Positions 8,528 through 17,512 of a stretch of 64,000 bases of DNA are shown here, piece after piece. The notes beneath the pieces were generated by a model. The model was not told the origin of the DNA and ran no database searches. It was given only the letters and a program-made list of their open reading frames with translations. This DNA is from Pedobacter nanyangensis (GTDB lineage Bacteria > Bacteroidota > Bacteroidia > Sphingobacteriales > Sphingobacteriaceae): contig NZ_QMHO01000003.1 in assembly GCF_003313505.1 (NCBI RefSeq), positions 393,364 through 457,363 on the forward strand. Direction: 5' to 3'. Every line of letters begins with the position of its first letter. Position 1 is the first letter of the stretch. Made by a program: the position numbers and the translations under genes.

Positions 8528-9764
8528 TCATTTCGGAACTTAGCTCACGGCCAGCCAGCAATCTGTTGCTAAAAAAAGATTTAGCAGCTTCAAAGTGTGC
8601 TTTGTAGCCCTTCATATCGCCATAGCCAATAATAGAAGCCCATTCATGTACAGCGGTATGAAATTCAAGGTCGTCTTTTCTCATGTTCTTATCATACAGC
8701 GCGGCCTGTATGGTCTCTTCCAATAGTTCTTCACTTTTAAAAAGATATTCGGCGATACCTAAACGTAAACGAAAGGGCGGAGTTTGGCAAATCAAATGAT
8801 CGTATGGGTTAATGCCCATAGCGTGCCAAGTGCAAACCATACTCAAAATGCTTAAATGCGAGTTTGGCTTTCTGGCATGTGATTGATCGCCCAGGCTAAA
8901 GGTTTCCATCATTTGGCCATTTAAAAGTATGAGCTCTTGGTGGTTGGCAAATACAAAATCTTTGGCGGCCCGTATCTTTTCTCTAAAGGCTTTTTCATTC
9001 TCGGCAATCATCAGCGCAAAAAGTTCACTTTCGGTTTTGGCGTACATTCTTACCTGAATTTGCGCATAAGGATTTAAAATAGCCAACCCTGCGTAGATAT
9101 GTGATTTGTAGCTAAAGATGCGGAGCGTTGTCAATATTTTAATATTATCGATACCGCCCGCGTAAACGGGGTTATCCCAAGGATAAAAACCCGCATTTTT
9201 CCATGCCGACCCCATGCTTTCGAAGCCCATGTGGGTTACCGCCTGGGTATCTGCCACTATTTTATCGTGCTGTTGGTAGCTATCCATTTCAATAATGGTA
9301 GAACCTAAGGCCTTGTAAGTGTCCAGTGCATTTTGATAAACTTCGTCAGTGGCCCGGTGTCGAATCACTACCAAGATTTGTCCTTCGGTGCTAAAACCAG
9401 GGCCATGCAGGGAATGACTGGTTACAATGTGAGCATCAGCAGGCAAATACTTTTCAAAAGCCGCAATTTCAGGATGCTTTACAGAGGTTTGCCCGGCTAC
9501 AATTGCGCCATATTTAGTTGATTTCGCAAACTGCGATACCACTTCGTCAATCTTTTCGGCCTCTACGGCATAGATTACAAAATCCGATTTTCTGGAAACT
9601 TCGTGCCCATCGGCCAGTATCTCTATTTTTTGAGGTAAAAGCTCCTGCCGAAGCTCCTGTAGCCGCTGGGCAACATCCGTTCCGCAAACTGCGTAGCCTG
9701 CTTTTGCAAAAGCCGTGGCGTACAGTTTGCCCATGTCTCCCAAACCTATTATTCCAATGCGCAT
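8508..9764 (-). CDS. Prephenate dehydrogenase, yeast Tyr1-like
   Basis: Prephenate dehydrogenase makes 4-hydroxyphenylpyruvate for tyrosine. The 418-residue protein begins with a Rossmann NAD(P) motif GIIGLGDMG at residues 3-11. It then shows VIYAVEA, GQTSVKHPEIAAFEKYLP, HSLHGP, DKIVADTQAVTHMGF, a YAGLAILNP segment, KPNSHLS and KDDLEFHTAVHEW. From memory these blocks follow Saccharomyces cerevisiae Tyr1 closely along the full length, which is unlike the shorter TyrA common in bacteria. A consensus promoter box lies four bases upstream of the ATG. The 3' end overlaps the convergent acyltransferase gene by 20 bases. Confidence 0.85.
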   Translation of the reverse strand: MRIGIIGLGDMGKLYATAFAKAGYAVCGTDVAQRLQELRQELLPQKIEILADGHEVSRKSDFVIYAVEAEKIDEVVSQFAKSTKYGAIVAGQTSVKHPEIAAFEKYLPADAHIVTSHSLHGPGFSTEGQILVVIRHRATDEVYQNALDTYKALGSTIIEMDSYQQHDKIVADTQAVTHMGFESMGSAWKNAGFYPWDNPVYAGGIDNIKILTTLRIFSYKSHIYAGLAILNPYAQIQVRMYAKTESELFALMIAENEKAFREKIRAAKDFVFANHQELILLNGQMMETFSLGDQSHARKPNSHLSILSMVCTWHAMGINPYDHLICQTPPFRLRLGIAEYLFKSEELLEETIQAALYDKNMRKDDLEFHTAVHEWASIIGYGDMKGYKAHFEAAKSFFSNRLLAGRELSSEMIRQLMT

Positions 9765-9768
9765 TGTG

Positions 9769-9776
9769 CAAATTTA
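9769..9776 (-). promoter_or_regulatory. TAnnTTTG box four bases before the prephenate dehydrogenase ATG
   Basis: The minus strand reads TAAATTTG, then CACA, then ATG. No good -33 TTG was found at the usual distance. The position predicts a leaderless transcript. Confidence 0.45.
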
Positions 9777-9926
9777 TCGTTGCAGGAACATAAAAAAATG
9801 AGCAGAATCAATTGATTTCTTGATTAAACATCCTAACTTGAGCAAAATTAACGAAACATGCCAAGCTGATTGGCTATAATATTTATCTAATTATGCTGTT
9901 TTAGTATAAACGATATTTACTAGATT

Positions 9927-10607
9927 ATGAGACAAACCATACTTTCCATCGCTAGCATTTTATCTTTCACCTTTTGTTTTGGCAGCGCCTTTGCCCAAAC
10001 CACCACCACCAATGCTCCTCAAAAACCAACTACCACTGCTGTTAAAACAGGAACCTGGGAACGCGATTCTGTAAAAAACACTGACCCAAGTCTAAATGGG
10101 CAGTATCAGTTCATGTTGTCGCGTACCAGGACTTCGCCCGATGGCTATAAAATGGTAGCCAGATATCGATTGGACCAACTTTGGAAAAATGTAAATGATA
10201 CACTCAGAAAAGAGCGGGCCGAAAGGAAGAGCCTCCAACAAAAATTTAACGAACAGGGAAAAACAGTTAGCTATCTGAAAACTGAGATTTCCGGCAAGGA
10301 TGCTTCGCTAAGCGAGAACACCAACAAACTAAATGAAATTAAATTTTTGGGGATCTCGTTTGATAAGGGCACTTATAACATCATCGTTTGGAGCATCATC
10401 GGGGCTTTGGTTCTCGCATTGGTCATCATCATTGCCAGATCTGGAAAAAACAGCAGCGAAGCCAAACACCGCACACAACTATACAACGAGGTTGCCGAAG
10501 AATACCAGGCCTACAAGTCAAAAGCGGTAGAAAAGGAACGTAAATTGGCACGGGAACTTCAGGACGAGCGGAATAAATTGGAGGAACTGACCAATGGCAG
10601 GCGCTAG
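9927..10607 (+). CDS. Secreted/membrane coiled-coil protein of unknown function
   Basis: The 226-residue protein has a signal peptide (cleavage likely after AFAQ near residue 24) and a low-complexity Thr/Pro stretch. A predicted coiled coil runs at about 85-135, followed by one membrane helix at about 153-172 and a cytosolic Lys/Glu-rich coiled coil to the end. Similar Bacteroidota proteins, with the pattern GTWERDSVKNTDPSLNGQY, a tyrosine-rich stretch, coiled coil and transmembrane helix, are as I recall sometimes mislabelled tRNA (guanine-N1)-methyltransferase. Nothing here supports methylation. It lies alone between the tyrosine gene and the SusCD-linked locus. Confidence 0.75.
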   Translation: MRQTILSIASILSFTFCFGSAFAQTTTTNAPQKPTTTAVKTGTWERDSVKNTDPSLNGQYQFMLSRTRTSPDGYKMVARYRLDQLWKNVNDTLRKERAERKSLQQKFNEQGKTVSYLKTEISGKDASLSENTNKLNEIKFLGISFDKGTYNIIVWSIIGALVLALVIIIARSGKNSSEAKHRTQLYNEVAEEYQAYKSKAVEKERKLARELQDERNKLEELTNGRR

Positions 10608-10627
10608 CGAGCTGTTATCGCCTAACT

Positions 10628-11572
10628 TTATTTGCCCAAAAACAATCCGTAGTGATTTTGCATGTATTTGATGATTGCGTTGGCAATTTTTGCTCCCGAT
10701 GCTTTCCGCTCCGTTGGATTGTTCCTTAAATCGGGCCCGTGGGTTTCCAGTTGTATTGCCGAAACTGTTCCGCCATTTTTGGAGCCGTAGGTTAAGGTAC
10801 AATAACCCCCATTGAAATAGTCATCGGCATTGGGTTTTGGATCTTGCTTGCTGGGCACAGCTCTGATGCCTTCGTTTTCCAACAGTGTTCCAAAGGCATA
10901 ATCGCCCCTAATTAATTGGGAAAAAGGATATGCAGAAATGGTTGAAAGATGGTAAATACTTGAAGTTGTGGCCAGGCCGTTCAGCGTGGCATCGGTACCG
11001 TTCAAGTTAGCTTTAGATACAATGTAGCCCACTTCTACCCGATGAATACTATGGCCGTGTCCATGCATATCTAAAAACAAGCCCTTACCTACATTTTTTT
11101 GCACCATATCGTGTGCGCCTTTTAAAAAAGCATGATACTCCCGCCATAGCTGGTTTGCGGCCTCCGTTTTATGATAGGCTTCTTCCAATGACCTATTGGG
11201 CTCCATCCTTGATCTTGCTACATCATTGATAATCACATGTGGACGCAAGCCCGTTTTAGCATAGAGCGCATTGGCGATCTCGGTGGTTAGGGCCGAAACA
11301 TACAAATCCCTAACCGTTACGGCATCAGGGTGGTCTCTTTCCGGCCAGTTATTGGGGATAATTGTGCCGTCATGCGGAGAAGCCAAAATAATTGGCGACT
11401 TTAAATCTCCTACAATAAATTTTACATAGTTGTTGGAACCATAAACCGTAGTGTTAGGCTCATAGCTAGTTGTTACGGGCGGCTCTTTATCTTCATTGCT
11501 AGTGTTTCCCTTTTTACAAGACACGATAAGCAAGCATGCCGTGATGTATAGTAACAGGCTAATTTTTCTCAT
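10628..11572 (-). CDS. Lipoprotein related to N-formylglutamate amidohydrolase
   Basis: The 314-residue protein has a lipoprotein signal ending LLIVSCKK (Cys near residue 19). Its blocks align with N-formylglutamate amidohydrolase (PF05013-type): SPHDGTIIP near residue 65, VIINDVARSRMEPNR near 113, LFLDMHGHGHSIHRVEVGY near 167, and a C-terminal LETHGP. The family cleaves N-formylglutamate or related amides using metal; the His/Asp-rich LDMHGHGH block fits metal binding. A distant paralogue is at 25572-26462. It follows the metzincin-like gene by 17 bases on the same strand, so they probably form an operon behind susD. Its surface location is unusual for the family and the substrate is unknown. 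Confidence 0.75.
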   Translation of the reverse strand: MRKISLLLYITACLLIVSCKKGNTSNEDKEPPVTTSYEPNTTVYGSNNYVKFIVGDLKSPIILASPHDGTIIPNNWPERDHPDAVTVRDLYVSALTTEIANALYAKTGLRPHVIINDVARSRMEPNRSLEEAYHKTEAANQLWREYHAFLKGAHDMVQKNVGKGLFLDMHGHGHSIHRVEVGYIVSKANLNGTDATLNGLATTSSIYHLSTISAYPFSQLIRGDYAFGTLLENEGIRAVPSKQDPKPNADDYFNGGYCTLTYGSKNGGTVSAIQLETHGPDLRNNPTERKASGAKIANAIIKYMQNHYGLFLGK

Positions 11573-11589
11573 TGCTTTGATACTTTAAA

Positions 11590-12249
11590 TTAAATAATCG
11601 ATTTTTTGCTCCACTCCGTTAAAATCTCTCCCACTATATTTCCCACGCCATAGGCCGGATCTTCTTTTACATCTCTCCCCCATTTGAACCTTGCCGACAC
11701 TTTGTTGTCGTGCCTATAACCTTTGATGTGCGTAAACTCATGTGCGATATGGCGGGCTAATCGCCGAGCCAACTCGCCTTTCTCCTGCAGCCAAAAATCA
11801 TAGGTTGTAAATTTATAGTTGCAGGCATAGGAAGCGCCCATGGTGGTTCTTTTGGGGCCATTGTTCTTGATATTGATAAAAAGCTTGACTTCTTTTTCCT
11901 TTAGCAGATTTTGATAAACGGACGCTCCGCTGATACGGCCAGTTTTCGGGTCATAAACCATAGGAAAGCAAGCCATTTTTGATTTGCTATAGGCCGAGTC
12001 ATGATAACTTTGCTTGAACATAGCCGCCCTAAATTCCTTTGAACGGAAAACCTTTTCCAATAACTGCTGCGCCTTTTTTAGCGTATCGGCAAAGCTTTGC
12101 GGGACTGTTGCATCTTCATTTACAGTATAGGAAACATCGAGGCTAAACTCGGCGGTTTGTTTTTTTAAGCTATTGGATGATGGTACTGCGAAAATATTGG
12201 CGGCCAGCAATGCCAAAATAATCAACAGCAGAAGTCCTATTTTTTTCAT
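11590..12249 (-). CDS. Small secreted putative metalloprotease (HExxHxxGxxH)
   Basis: The 219-residue protein has an N-terminal signal peptide (about residues 1-21). Near the C-terminus it has HEFTHIKGYRHD, with His170, Glu171, His174, Gly177 and His180, exactly the zinc-binding pattern of metzincin proteases. No other part is recognisable to me, and the usual Met-turn is not obvious downstream. It is smaller than most characterised metzincins. It lies between susD (132-base gap) and the amidohydrolase-like lipoprotein gene (17-base gap) on the same strand. Protease activity is inference from the motif, and no specific family name is claimed. Confidence 0.6.
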   Translation of the reverse strand: MKKIGLLLLIILALLAANIFAVPSSNSLKKQTAEFSLDVSYTVNEDATVPQSFADTLKKAQQLLEKVFRSKEFRAAMFKQSYHDSAYSKSKMACFPMVYDPKTGRISGASVYQNLLKEKEVKLFINIKNNGPKRTTMGASYACNYKFTTYDFWLQEKGELARRLARHIAHEFTHIKGYRHDNKVSARFKWGRDVKEDPAYGVGNIVGEILTEWSKKSII

Positions 12250-12381
12250 TCGCTACGGTTTTAAGGTGATTTTTTGAGATTTAAACACTAATATGAGCGC
12301 AGGAATTAGGCAAAGGAATAACTGGGAGGAGCATTTCGCTCCCCCTTGTTAAAACATATTTGACTAAAATATTAAGCGGCT

Positions 12382-13938
12382 TTAAGGATTTTGCACCATG
12401 TACGGATTGGCCTGCATTTCGCGTCGCGGAATAACGAACTGCCAACGGACATTATCCGGATCTATTGGGGTATTAACAGCTACATTAGCCAATGCTGCTG
12501 TTGAACCAGTCCCGCTCCTGTCCAAAGGCAGTTTAAGCCTTTTAAGGTCTAAGAAACGGAATCCCTCGCCCCATAGTTCTATCCTCCTTTGCATCATGAT
12601 CAAACCGTTTTTGTCATTGTCAATATCAGAGATATTATCCGGACGGGTGTAGTTAGGGTCTCTATTTTTGGCCAAAACATCGATAATATCTGCTGCTTCG
12701 TTGATCAGCCCGGCCTTTGCTTTGGCCTCAGCGGCAATCAGATACATTTCGGCCACACGCATGTAGGGGATGTCTCCTGCACTAACCGCTGGATCAGACA
12801 CTACAAACTTTTTCTGCATATAAAGTGCTCTTGTTTGAGAACCTGCCGGCTGCCCCGTAGAAGCATCTATCACCCCTGGGAAATTAACGTAATCGTTAAC
12901 ATTATCACAGAATAGTTTTCTCCTGACATCTGTATTGGATAGAGAATTATAAAGAGAGATACTGATTTTTTTGGGGTTTGGCCTGGTGTGCGACGAATTG
13001 AAGTTTGAGGACATATAAGCATAAAAAGAGCCATAGGCCGGCAACTGCTCTGGCAATTGGTGCGCCCCCCACATCCATTCGGAGTTCTTCATGTCAGTAA
13101 ATCCGTCAAGATATGAAGTGTTGGACATTAATTGGTAGCCCTTCAGTGCCTCTTGCGCATAGTAGGCTGCATCAGTCCATTTACTCTGGGTTAAAGCCAC
13201 ACGAGCCTTAAGTCCTTGGGCAACACTTTTATCAATATGGGTCCTATACAAGCCTCTTGGCGGAGCACCATCCAAAAGCTGCATGGCTTGGTCCAAATCT
13301 TTATTCACTTGAGCATACACTTCTTCCACCGAATTTCTTGGCTGGGGATCTAACGAATATTTTGTGACTACAGGCACTCCCAAATTTGGCTTACCTTCGG
13401 CATCAAAATTGTTTGGTACACCTTGCTCGGTTACGCTGTACCGTTTGGCAAATAACTGTACCAGCATAAAATGAGCCCAGCCCCTCAATGCCAGGCACTC
13501 GCCTTTAATTACGTTTTTTTGTGCCTCGGGGGCGTTTGGCACGCTATCAATGCCTTCTAAAAGAATGTTGGCATTGGCAATGATCCTGTAATAAAGCCTA
13601 TAGGCAAAATACGGTAAATCATTCAATTCTGAGCGATGGTCAGTCCATCGGTAAGCACCCCTGAAATAGATCGTGCCTGTAGCGGTGTGCACAATATCCT
13701 CGCCCATAAAATCCATCACAATCATGATAGCCGGATGCCCATCCTGTTCCTGATCTGAATATTGCATGTAAATGGCCCGATAAATCCCGTTAAGTGCTAC
13801 TTTTACGTTGTTAAGATTATCGAAGATCTTGCTGGCATCTATCTGATCAGATGGCGTAGTATCTAAATAGCTTTTCTTGCATGAGCCCAAGGCTAGCAAA
13901 AATAAAAAGACTGTTAAAGCTGATAAATATCTTTTCAT
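12382..13938 (-). CDS. SusD/RagB-family outer-membrane nutrient-binding lipoprotein
   Basis: SusD-like proteins sit on the outer leaflet and cap the SusC channel, capturing substrate. The 518-residue protein has a lipoprotein signal ending ALGSCKKS (Cys20), the N-terminal TPR-rich region with ALRGWAHFMLVQLFAKRY, and the C-terminal block AEMYLIAAEAKAKAG followed by RRIELWGEGFRFLDLKRL, both typical of RagB/SusD. Its start is 12 bases after the susC stop. No polysaccharide-degrading enzyme is nearby; the downstream genes encode a putative protease and an amidohydrolase-like lipoprotein, hinting at a peptide or amide substrate rather than a glycan. Confidence 0.95.
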   Translation of the reverse strand: MKRYLSALTVFLFLLALGSCKKSYLDTTPSDQIDASKIFDNLNNVKVALNGIYRAIYMQYSDQEQDGHPAIMIVMDFMGEDIVHTATGTIYFRGAYRWTDHRSELNDLPYFAYRLYYRIIANANILLEGIDSVPNAPEAQKNVIKGECLALRGWAHFMLVQLFAKRYSVTEQGVPNNFDAEGKPNLGVPVVTKYSLDPQPRNSVEEVYAQVNKDLDQAMQLLDGAPPRGLYRTHIDKSVAQGLKARVALTQSKWTDAAYYAQEALKGYQLMSNTSYLDGFTDMKNSEWMWGAHQLPEQLPAYGSFYAYMSSNFNSSHTRPNPKKISISLYNSLSNTDVRRKLFCDNVNDYVNFPGVIDASTGQPAGSQTRALYMQKKFVVSDPAVSAGDIPYMRVAEMYLIAAEAKAKAGLINEAADIIDVLAKNRDPNYTRPDNISDIDNDKNGLIMMQRRIELWGEGFRFLDLKRLKLPLDRSGTGSTAALANVAVNTPIDPDNVRWQFVIPRREMQANPYMVQNP

Positions 13939-13950
13939 TACTGATAAATT

Positions 13951-16900
13951 CTATAATGTTACGTTTAAACCAAAACTTACGATACGAGAAGGTGCGTAGG
14001 TATATTCAGCATCCCCGGTGTAGGTTTGCGTTGGGTCCATCCCTTTTCTCGCAGAGGTAATAAATAAATTTTCGCCATTTACATAAGCTTTAACGTTGCT
14101 AAGCTTTAACCTGCTCAATAGCTTTTTTGGGAAATTATAGGTTAGTGAAACGGTACGCAAGTTCAGGTAGTCTGATTTTGTTAACCATCTATCGGTATCG
14201 GAAATGGTGGTAGCGGTACTCAATGCCGGAATATCGGTTACATCGCCCGCTTTCTGCCAACGTTTTAACATATCCACATGTAGAGCCCTACCATTGGTGG
14301 TAGTTCCGCCCCTGAACATCAGCGAACGGTAATCATTGTCAAAGGTGTATCCACCTACCTGATAAATTACCAAGGCCTGCAACGACCAGTTTTTATAAGT
14401 GAAAGTATTCTTGATACTACCAAAGAAATCAGGGATGGCACTACCGGCATAATAATAAGCAGCATTGCTAATTGACGTGGTGTAAGTTTGATCATTGTAA
14501 GTTACCGCAGAAACGGTTTTATCAACGGGTACATACAAATTGCTTCCCGTTCTCGGATCTACAGCAACCCAATCCCTCAGCCAAAACTCATAAAGCGATT
14601 TTCCGGCTTCAAATTTTTTGGTGCCGCTCACCCTGCCTTGATAAGACTCTGGAAGCGAAATGATTTTGTTCCTGAAAGTGCTCCAGTTTACGTCAATATT
14701 CCACCTAAAGCTTTTGGTTTTGATAGGTACGCCGTTCAATTCAACTTCTATTCCCTCATTCCGCATGCTTCCAAAATTATCATTGTAGGTAAGCAAGCCC
14801 GAAGTTAAAGGCAAGGTTACGGCAAACAACAGATTGCTGGATTGGCGGCGAAAAGCCTCAACGGTTCCACCAAACCTGTTCTTGAGCACCGAAAACTCCA
14901 CCGCTACGTCAGCATTCTGATTGGCTTCCCAAACTAAATCATTGTTTCCTGCCTGGATCAGTAATGCCCCTGGCTCAGTCCCGTTGTTGTAGCCCAGGTC
15001 GTACAACCGCTTATAGGTAAAGTAACTACCTGTACGGTCATTACCCACTTCGCCATAAGAAGCTCTAATTTTAAGTGCATTAACCCATTTAACTTTAAAG
15101 AACGGTTCTCTATCGATGTTATAAGCGCCACTTACCGACCAAAAGTTACCCCATCGGCTTGCTTGATAAAATCTGGAGGAGCCATCTCTTCGGAATGATC
15201 CCGAGAACAAATAACGCCCTTTGTAGCTATAGTCTATTTTAGAAAGGTAGCCCTCGGTCTTGTAGTTTCTGTCGTTAGAGCTTAACGCAGTGGTAGTGGT
15301 CATGTTATCTAATACGGGTTGGCCCGAAACTCCTTCGTTTCTTCGGGAGCCGGAAAGGTAGTCGTAGTAGTTTAAGTAGTTTTCATGTCCAACCAAAATC
15401 GAAATCTTGTGCTTGTCTATGGTTTTGCTCCAAGTTAAAAGCTGGTTAAAGTTCAGGTAGTTGGTTGAAGTGTTGGTCCTGGTTGTTCTTCCTACGCCCA
15501 CGGCATCGCCCATTACACTATTGTCGTAAATATTGCTACGGTTGTTGCCCAGGTTAAAACTAAAGTTGGAAGTGAACTTGAAATCTTTCCAAAAGTTGGC
15601 TTCAACATTGGCCACACCATTCAAAGAGTTTCTTCGTACCTGGTTGATATTGTACAATGTTTCGTAAACTACGTTTCTTCCTGTAAAAAGCGGCCTATAA
15701 TCTCCTGGATCATATATTTTGTTTCCATTGGCATCGAGTATATATGCACCGGTTACGGCATCATGTTTAAATACCGGATAAATTGGGGCCAACAGGAGGT
15801 CAATGTAAAATGGATTTTCGTTAATACCACTGCTTTCATTGGCCTGATCAGATTTGGTGTAAGTGCCAAATAGGTTTAAACCAAACTTCAACCAGTTCAT
15901 TGGGCTTGAATTGAGTCTCAGTCTTCCAGAAAAGCGTTTGAAATCAGATCCAATTACATACCCATTTTCATCTAAATAGTTTAAGGAAACATAATGGTCT
16001 GTTTTTCCAGCACCACCACTCAAGGATACAGACAAATCTGTTCTCATCCCCAATCTTTGCAGTTCATTCCTAAATCGTACATCATCAGGATAGAGCAACT
16101 TGGCGTGTGGGTTTATTAAACCGTTTTCGAGTACAATTTCATCGTCGGCCACGTTGAAAGGATTCCAACCTACATACCCTTTTAGATCCTTGGTTGCGGC
16201 TGCAGCGCTACCCGAACTTCCATTTTTTAAAGCTTCCCAAACTACAGGGAAATATTGGTAGGCATCCAGGGTTTCGTAATTAGGAAGCCCCCTTTCAGAA
16301 AAAGCGTGGGTTAGCTTTACGCTAATATTGCTCTTGCCGTTGTTTATTCCTCTTTTGGTGGTGATAAGCACTACACCATTGGCGGCCCTGGATCCGTACA
16401 AGGCCGTAGCCGAAGCATCTTTCAGGATAGAGATATTGTCGATATCCTCTGGATTGATGTTACTGATTATCCCCTCGTATGGTGCTCCATCTAAGATATA
16501 CAATGGCGCATTATCGCCGGTTACCGAGCCAAACCCTCTGATACGGATTTCTGGACCTTCCCCTGGCTGGCCATTGCCAGCTGTAGTTTGCACACCTGGC
16601 GAGGCGCCAACCAGTGCCGAATTAAGATTGCTGATTGGTCTTTGCTCAATGTCTTTTGCAGAGATTTTTGTCACAGAGTTAGTCAATTCATTTCTGGTTG
16701 TAGTACCGAAGGCAATTACTACTTCATCTAACTGCTTACTGTCTTTGGTTAGGGCCAAGTCGTATTTATTGAGCGCTGTTAGTGGCACTTCCTTGGTTAC
16801 GTATCCAACATAGCTTAATACCAATACTTTATCGTTAGCTTTTATGTTGATGGAGAAATTCCCATCGGCATTGGTCATTGTACCTACCGTAGAGCCTTTA

Positions 16901-17403
16901 ACCCTTATGGAAACACCCAAAAGCGGCGTGCCATCCTCGGCATCGGTAATTTTACCCGTTATGGTACGGTCCTGCTGTACCTGGGTTCCCAAGGGTCTGG
17001 TTTCCTGCCCCGCAGCAGTTGGCTGCAAGGAGATGATTTTCTCGTCGATGGTATAGCTCAACGACATCCCTTTCAATACCGAGCTCAACACCACATCCAA
17101 GGGTGCATTTGAAAAATTGGCGGAAACTTTCCTATCGTCGGCCACTTCTTTACTGTTGTAAATAAAGTAGTAGCCGGTTTGCGATCTCAGCTCCTTGAAC
17201 ACTTCCTTCAAGGTAATGTTCTGCTTTTTGATGCTCACGTTTTGCCCTAGGGTTTTGGCGCTTACATGCAAGCTAAAAACAAACACAATTACGGCAATGA
17301 TTCTCATAACCAGTAAGGCTTTTTTAAATAGTTGGTTTTGTTTGGTCGAAAAATCGTTGCTAAAAATAGCCCACGACAATCTACAATGTATTTTTTCTTT
17401 CAT
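13951..17403 (-). CDS. SusC/RagA-family TonB-dependent transporter with signalling (STN) domain
   Basis: SusC-like transporters import oligomers across the outer membrane using TonB energy. The 1150-residue protein has a membrane/signal segment at about residues 33-52. An STN domain follows (about 60-125, ITLKEVFKELRSQTGYYFIYNS), then a carboxypeptidase-like regulatory domain (about 145-220, ITGKITDAEDGTPLLGVSI) and the plug with LYILDGAPYEG and DASATALYGSRAANGVVLITTKRG. The rest is beta-barrel. The STN domain and the adjacent fecR and ECF sigma genes mark it as a transducing receptor that signals substrate binding to the anti-sigma factor. The N-terminus before residue 33 is longer than usual, so a later start at MRIIAVIVF is possible. 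Confidence 0.95.
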   Translation of the reverse strand: MKEKIHCRLSWAIFSNDFSTKQNQLFKKALLVMRIIAVIVFVFSLHVSAKTLGQNVSIKKQNITLKEVFKELRSQTGYYFIYNSKEVADDRKVSANFSNAPLDVVLSSVLKGMSLSYTIDEKIISLQPTAAGQETRPLGTQVQQDRTITGKITDAEDGTPLLGVSIRVKGSTVGTMTNADGNFSINIKANDKVLVLSYVGYVTKEVPLTALNKYDLALTKDSKQLDEVVIAFGTTTRNELTNSVTKISAKDIEQRPISNLNSALVGASPGVQTTAGNGQPGEGPEIRIRGFGSVTGDNAPLYILDGAPYEGIISNINPEDIDNISILKDASATALYGSRAANGVVLITTKRGINNGKSNISVKLTHAFSERGLPNYETLDAYQYFPVVWEALKNGSSGSAAAATKDLKGYVGWNPFNVADDEIVLENGLINPHAKLLYPDDVRFRNELQRLGMRTDLSVSLSGGAGKTDHYVSLNYLDENGYVIGSDFKRFSGRLRLNSSPMNWLKFGLNLFGTYTKSDQANESSGINENPFYIDLLLAPIYPVFKHDAVTGAYILDANGNKIYDPGDYRPLFTGRNVVYETLYNINQVRRNSLNGVANVEANFWKDFKFTSNFSFNLGNNRSNIYDNSVMGDAVGVGRTTRTNTSTNYLNFNQLLTWSKTIDKHKISILVGHENYLNYYDYLSGSRRNEGVSGQPVLDNMTTTTALSSNDRNYKTEGYLSKIDYSYKGRYLFSGSFRRDGSSRFYQASRWGNFWSVSGAYNIDREPFFKVKWVNALKIRASYGEVGNDRTGSYFTYKRLYDLGYNNGTEPGALLIQAGNNDLVWEANQNADVAVEFSVLKNRFGGTVEAFRRQSSNLLFAVTLPLTSGLLTYNDNFGSMRNEGIEVELNGVPIKTKSFRWNIDVNWSTFRNKIISLPESYQGRVSGTKKFEAGKSLYEFWLRDWVAVDPRTGSNLYVPVDKTVSAVTYNDQTYTTSISNAAYYYAGSAIPDFFGSIKNTFTYKNWSLQALVIYQVGGYTFDNDYRSLMFRGGTTTNGRALHVDMLKRWQKAGDVTDIPALSTATTISDTDRWLTKSDYLNLRTVSLTYNFPKKLLSRLKLSNVKAYVNGENLFITSARKGMDPTQTYTGDAEYTYAPSRIVSFGLNVTL

Positions 17404-17512
17404 ACATTTGTATATAAGGGATTTGAATAAATAGTGTTCGTTCTAGTTTATTATTTGTTTGGCCCGTTGCTTTTCTCGGTTGCCGCCGGGAAAAGCTTTT
17501 TGGCTATATCTG

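Noticed and set aside
9927..10607. tRNA (guanine-N1)-methyltransferase label
   Set aside because: The protein has a signal peptide, coiled coils and a membrane helix, and no knot or SAM-binding motif.
12320..12350. Terminator after susD
   Set aside because: GGGGGAGC and GCTCCTCCC on the minus strand can pair imperfectly, but no T-run follows, so it was not listed.
16328..16813. 161-codon open frame on the plus strand
   Set aside because: It lies fully inside susC on the other strand and has no recognisable protein features; shadow frame.
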